Of a stretch of 8,962 nt of DNA, positions 6,588-8,962 are shown in pieces (positions within the stretch are counted from its first letter, which is position 1; each line of letters begins with the position of its first letter). This stretch comes from Ferruginibacter sp. (GTDB lineage: Bacteria > Bacteroidota > Bacteroidia > Chitinophagales > Chitinophagaceae): the NCBI GenBank assembly GCA_018882645.1, contig VERM01000046.1:1-8962 (forward strand), written 5' to 3'. The notes below the pieces were generated by a model that saw only the letters and a list, made by a program, of their open reading frames with translations, searched no databases and was not told the DNA's origin. A program made the position numbers and the translations under genes.

Positions 6588-7250
6588 ATGACTACAGGCA
6601 CAAATTTAACTCTTTCTGACAAGGAACTTTCAATTATTCAAAACAGAGACTGGTTTTACTTAAAACACGAAATTCTAGATAAAGTCAATATTTTATTATC
6701 TGACTGCAGTGAATTTTTAAAAAATGAAATTATACCGGAATGTCAACTTCCTGAAGTGATATTGAAAATTTCTCCTAAAATATCAAAGGGGGAGAATTAT
6801 AAATTACTTCCTTATCAGGTATTAGATTATCCAAGATACTTCAATCAATCTGATGTGTTTGCAATCAGGACCATGTTTTGGTAGGGTAATTTTATAAGTA
6901 TCACATTGCATGTTTCAGGCATTTTTACATCATGGATTGATCTTTCAAGAGTCAGCGGGAATTCTTTTTCGTTTCCTTTATACATATGTGTTGGTTCAAG
7001 TCAATGGGAACATCATTTTGAGAAAGATAATTACAGGCTATGCAGTGAAATTTCGGAGGAAGAGATGATACAAATGCAGTCATCCAATGATTTTCTCAAA
7101 CTGGCATTCCGATTCAGTCTCAGCGAGTGGGATCGGCTGCCTTTAAAGTTGAAGATGGGTTACAAAGAAATCAGAAGATTGCTGGTCAGCTTCCCAGGCG
7201 ATGAAAAAGATCTTTTACCTGATAATCCCAAAGTTGTGTCTGATCCTTGA
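6588..7250 (+). pseudogene. unknown conserved-looking gene interrupted by in-frame amber codon
   Basis: This is one continuous reading frame of 220 codons from ATG 6588 to TGA 7248-7250, broken only by TAG at 6882-6884 (codon 99). No known domain is recognised. The part before the stop is 98 residues long, with motifs NRDWFYLKHEI, KGENYKLLPYQVLDYPR and FAIRTMFW. The part after it, in the same frame, continues GNFISITLHVSG, then SQWEHHFEKDNY and a Leu/Lys/Arg-rich tail, without another stop for 121 codons. I recall Bacteroidota hypothetical proteins with FWWGNF here, so the stop probably replaced a second Trp (TGG to TAG, one transition). The N-terminal half has no signal peptide or membrane segment, suggesting a cytosolic protein. 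It is divergent from the LptF/G gene (49 bp). Its last 65 bp overlap the end of the START-like gene. The downstream part has no good start of its own; a TTG at 6906 is only an internal Leu codon. It may be a fresh pseudogene, a base-call error or a readthrough gene. Confidence 0.75.
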
Positions 7251-7566
7251 TGTCTTTTTTGTCAGCAAAGTCTTTGATGATCAGTATGGTTTGATTGGTA
7301 ACTTCAGACCTTTCTATTCTGAATTCAAAATATTCGTCTTTCAGCATGTAAGTCCACCGAAAGCGAATGAATTTATCCTGCTCTTTGTCTAACAAATGAG
7401 CCTTTTCAGTGCTGTCATTCCAAGTAAAACTAAAAACTCCATCCCTCTCATCCACCTTATCAGCAAACCATTCTTGCAATGCGGCCGGGTTGGTTAGAAA
7501 TTCATATAAGATACTGGGAGAACATCTCACCGGATATTCAACGGAGTATAAAATTTTCTTGCTCAT
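7186..7566 (-). CDS. START-like (SRPBCC/AHSA1-type) domain protein
   Basis: This is a 126-residue single-domain protein of the helix-grip START/SRPBCC fold, which forms a hydrophobic cavity and usually binds lipids or other small ligands, or interacts with chaperones. No enzymatic role can be assigned. Evidence is the order of blocks: an N-terminal strand (KKILYSVEYPV), the helix with CSPSILYEFLTNPAALQEWF (residues 15-34), strands around FSFTWND (45-51), KFIRFRW (65-71), EYFEFRIE (78-85) and TILIIKDFAD (93-102), and a long C-terminal helix ending LFHRLGS. The length and the LGS end agree with Bacteroidota START-like proteins I recall, so the stop is probably genuine even though it lies 65 bp inside the convergent gene. 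No signal peptide is present. It is transcribed divergently from rpoD with 234 bp between; no convincing promoter was found there, only TATAATTG (minus strand, 7596-7603), one mismatch from the -7 consensus. Confidence 0.88.
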   Translation of the reverse strand: MSKKILYSVEYPVRCSPSILYEFLTNPAALQEWFADKVDERDGVFSFTWNDSTEKAHLLDKEQDKFIRFRWTYMLKDEYFEFRIERSEVTNQTILIIKDFADKKDIKDQTQLWDYQVKDLFHRLGS

Positions 7567-7800
7567 TATTTTGGTTTGGTTATCTAACTAAGTTGCAATT
7601 ATAAAAAAATAATTGAACTGACCTAATATTTAAGGCATTTTTTTTCCATACTTTAAATTATGTTAATCAATGCATAGTGCAATTTGTCTCTCATTTGGAA
7701 AATTATCATGTCTCATATACAATAAACTGTCAAAAAAACGTTATAAAACCAACGGTTGTCATTGTCATAGCAAATCAATTAAACAAATAAATTATATTGT

Positions 7801-8670
7801 ATGCGTCAGCTCAAAATTTCAAGAACAATCACCAATCGTGAAAGCCCCAGTCTTGAGAAGTATCTCCAGGAAATTTCTAAAGTGGAGATGATAGGTTCTG
7901 AAGAGGAGGCAAGGTTGGCGGTACTCATCAGAAGCGGTGATCAGGATGCTTTAAACAGGCTGACCAAAGCCAATTTGAGATTTGTTGTTTCAGTTGCAAA
8001 ACAGTATCAGAATCAGGGATTGAGTTTGCCTGATTTGATCAACGAAGGCAATGTGGGATTGATTAAAGCAGCCCAAAGATTTGATGAAACAAGAGGATTT
8101 AAATTCATATCATATGCAGTATGGTGGATTCGTCAGAGTATTTTACAGGCATTGGCGGAGCAGTCTCGTATTGTAAGGTTGCCATTAAACAAAGTCGGGT
8201 TGACCAGTAAAATCAGCAAGGCATATACGCAACTGGAGCAGGAGTTTGAAAGGGAGCCCACACCAGAAGAACTGGCTGATGTGTTGAACATGGAAACTCA
8301 TGAAATTGCCGCTACTATTGGTGTTGCGGGTAGGCATGTCAGTATGGATCAACCATTGGCAGATGGTGAAGAAGGCACTGTCATGGATTTAATGTTCGAC
8401 ACGAATGCAGAGCATACAGATGCGGATTTGGTTGTAAATGAGTCGTTGAAAACAGAAATTGAGCGAACGCTCAATACATTAACCATCAGACAAAAAGAGG
8501 TTGTGCGTTTCTTTTTTGGCATCGGGCTTGATTCGCCGTTAAGCCTCGAAGACATTGGTCGCCGTTATAATCTGACCAGAGAAAGGGTAAGGCAGATTAA
8601 GGACAAGGCGATATCCAAACTTCAAGCCGCCCCACAGTTAAGCCTGCTCAGGAGTTTCCTAGGATCCTGA
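7801..8670 (+). CDS. rpoD: primary sigma factor RpoD (Bacteroidota sigma-ABfr type)
   Basis: Housekeeping sigma-70 factor that directs RNA polymerase to promoters; in this phylum these are TTTG / TAnnTTTG. At 289 residues it is the short form lacking region 1.1, as usual for Bacteroidota. Region 1.2 lies at about 15-45 and regions 2.1-2.4 at about 51-120, with [16 protein letters not shown] and the -10-binding, DNA-melting segment [20 protein letters not shown] (96-115). Region 3 is at about 125-190 and region 4 at about 215-275. Region 4.2 contains the helix-turn-helix [20 protein letters not shown] (248-267). The start ATG is fixed by the family-typical MRQLKI...TNRES beginning. No Shine-Dalgarno is visible (ATTATATTGT precedes). 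The 234-bp upstream region shared with the START-like gene contains a tandem TTGTCA pair (7756-7767) and AACC-AAC-GGTT (7747-7757), both of unclear meaning. An additional paralogous sigma factor is possible but nothing suggests this one is not primary. Confidence 0.95.
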   Translation: MRQLKISRTITNRESPSLEKYLQEISKVEMIGSEEEARLAVLIRSGDQDALNRLTKANLRFVVSVAKQYQNQGLSLPDLINEGNVGLIKAAQRFDETRGFKFISYAVWWIRQSILQALAEQSRIVRLPLNKVGLTSKISKAYTQLEQEFEREPTPEELADVLNMETHEIAATIGVAGRHVSMDQPLADGEEGTVMDLMFDTNAEHTDADLVVNESLKTEIERTLNTLTIRQKEVVRFFFGIGLDSPLSLEDIGRRYNLTRERVRQIKDKAISKLQAAPQLSLLRSFLGS

Positions 8671-8696
8671 AATCTTATTCATATCAATTTTTTTCG

Positions 8697-8720
8697 AGCC
8701 CCTGACATCGGGGCTTTTTT
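8697..8720 (+). terminator. intrinsic terminator after rpoD
   Basis: AGCCCC (8697-8702) pairs with GGGGCT (8710-8715) around a 7-nt loop and is followed directly by a T-run to 8720. It lies 26 bp after the rpoD stop and separates rpoD from the succinyltransferase gene. Confidence 0.93.
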
Positions 8721-8728
8721 CTGATTTT

Positions 8729-8760
8729 AAAAAGGGATCATGCATATTAATGCCCTTTTT
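8729..8760. repeat. inverted repeat in the leader before the E2 gene
   Basis: AAAAAGGG (8729-8736) and CCCTTTTT (8753-8760) are perfect 8-bp complements around a 16-nt loop. The loop itself contains GCAT-ATTA-ATGC (8742-8753), which could form an alternative hairpin. It lies between the rpoD terminator and the E2 start, about 33 bp before the ATG. It could be a second, weak, bidirectional terminator or a leader structure. No clear promoter for the E2 gene is seen, apart from an isolated TTTG at 8769-8772. Confidence 0.35.
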
Positions 8761-8793
8761 TCCCGAAATTTGCCGGTATTAAAACGATTATAA

Positions 8794-8962
8794 ATGGCTG
8801 TTGAAATTAAAGTACCCACTGTCGGAGAAAGCATCAATGAGGTTACGCTTGTGAAATGGATCAAAGCCGATGGCTTGTGGGCTGAAAGAGATGAGGTTAT
8901 AGCTGAACTGGAGAGCGAAAAAGCTACATTTGAGATCAATGCAGAACAGGCGGGTGCCATTA
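8794..8962 (+). CDS. sucB: dihydrolipoamide succinyltransferase (2-oxoglutarate dehydrogenase E2), 3'-truncated
   Basis: This is the N-terminal lipoyl domain of an E2 acyltransferase; 56 residues are visible before the window ends. The start MAVEIKVPTVGESINEVTL is typical of the E2 of the 2-oxoglutarate dehydrogenase complex, which transfers succinyl groups to CoA in the TCA cycle. The lipoyl-lysine is K43 within ELESEKATFEI. The GESINEV and ESEKATFEI motifs favour the succinyl rather than the acetyl or branched-chain enzyme, but the catalytic domain is outside the window, so the substrate class is inferred. The ATG at 8794 sits at the normal beginning of the lipoyl domain. It follows rpoD but is separated from it by a strong terminator, so it should have its own promoter. 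The E1 gene (sucA) is not immediately upstream; whether it lies downstream cannot be seen. Confidence 0.9.
   Translation, partial: MAVEIKVPTVGESINEVTLVKWIKADGLWAERDEVIAELESEKATFEINAEQAGAI

Noticed and set aside
6906..7250. Separate gene starting at TTG 6906
   Set aside because: The TTG is an internal Leu codon in the frame that continues directly from the preceding 98 codons. Conserved-looking residues GNFISIT lie between the TAG and this TTG, so it is the second part of one gene.
7201..7591. Plus-strand frames opposite the START-like gene
   Set aside because: The minus-strand frame has the recognisable START-like block order; the plus-strand translations look like shadows of it.
7756..7767. 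Tandem TTGTCA repeat upstream of rpoD as an operator
   Set aside because: Two copies of a hexamer without symmetry or a known regulator are within chance expectation; kept only as a note.
7670..7891. Plus-strand frame of 73 codons before rpoD
   Set aside because: It overlaps the rpoD start in another frame, and its Cys/Ser/Lys-rich translation has no recognisable feature. The rpoD frame from 7801 is certain.
1..8962. CRISPR array, tRNA, rRNA, transposase, phage or defence genes
   Set aside because: No repeat-spacer pattern, cloverleaf, inverted terminal repeats with target duplications, or matching protein motifs were seen. All larger genes are housekeeping or envelope functions.

Overview
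The window looks like a stretch of core chromosome from a member of the Bacteroidota, most likely of the Chitinophagales. This rests on several points. The sigma factor is the short form without region 1.1 typical of this phylum, and its sequence resembles Chitinophaga-type RpoD as I remember it. Era and Der are adjacent, the DNA is AT-rich, and genes generally lack Shine-Dalgarno sequences. Assignment below phylum level is inference from memory, not a search result.

Layout. Positions 1-821 (+) hold the 3' part of era, cut at the Walker A motif by the window edge, and 904-2217 (+) hold der; both encode ribosome-assembly GTPases. A minus-strand block follows. It contains a small secreted YXWGXW-type protein (2502-2792) with a minus-strand terminator beyond it, then an apparent operon read from right to left: an LptF/LptG-family permease (6538 to 5120), a Tat-exported superoxide dismutase with a lipobox (5108 to 4344), and an M20 dipeptidase (4266 to 2902). 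A strong minus-strand terminator at 2847-2873 closes the operon. Divergent from the permease is a conserved-looking unknown gene (6588-7250, +), interrupted at codon 99 by an in-frame TAG. Its 3' end overlaps by 65 bp the 3' end of a convergent START-like domain gene (7566 to 7186, -). The rightmost part is rpoD (7801-8670, +) with a clear terminator, then the start of a dihydrolipoamide succinyltransferase gene (8794 to the window end).

How the genes relate. Most of the window is housekeeping: ribosome maturation (Era, Der), envelope LPS transport (LptF/G), envelope oxidative defence (SOD), peptide catabolism (M20), primary transcription (RpoD) and the TCA cycle (SucB). The only arrangement suggesting functional coupling is the tight lptF/G-sod pair, with 11 bp between them; both products act at the cell envelope.

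The best candidate for a closer look is the amber-interrupted gene at 6588-7250. Reading continues in the same frame for 121 sense codons after the TAG, and the stop stands where I recall relatives having a second tryptophan. That means a very recent pseudogene, a sequencing error, or stop-codon readthrough. I see no CRISPR array, tRNA, rRNA, insertion sequence, phage module or defence system here.
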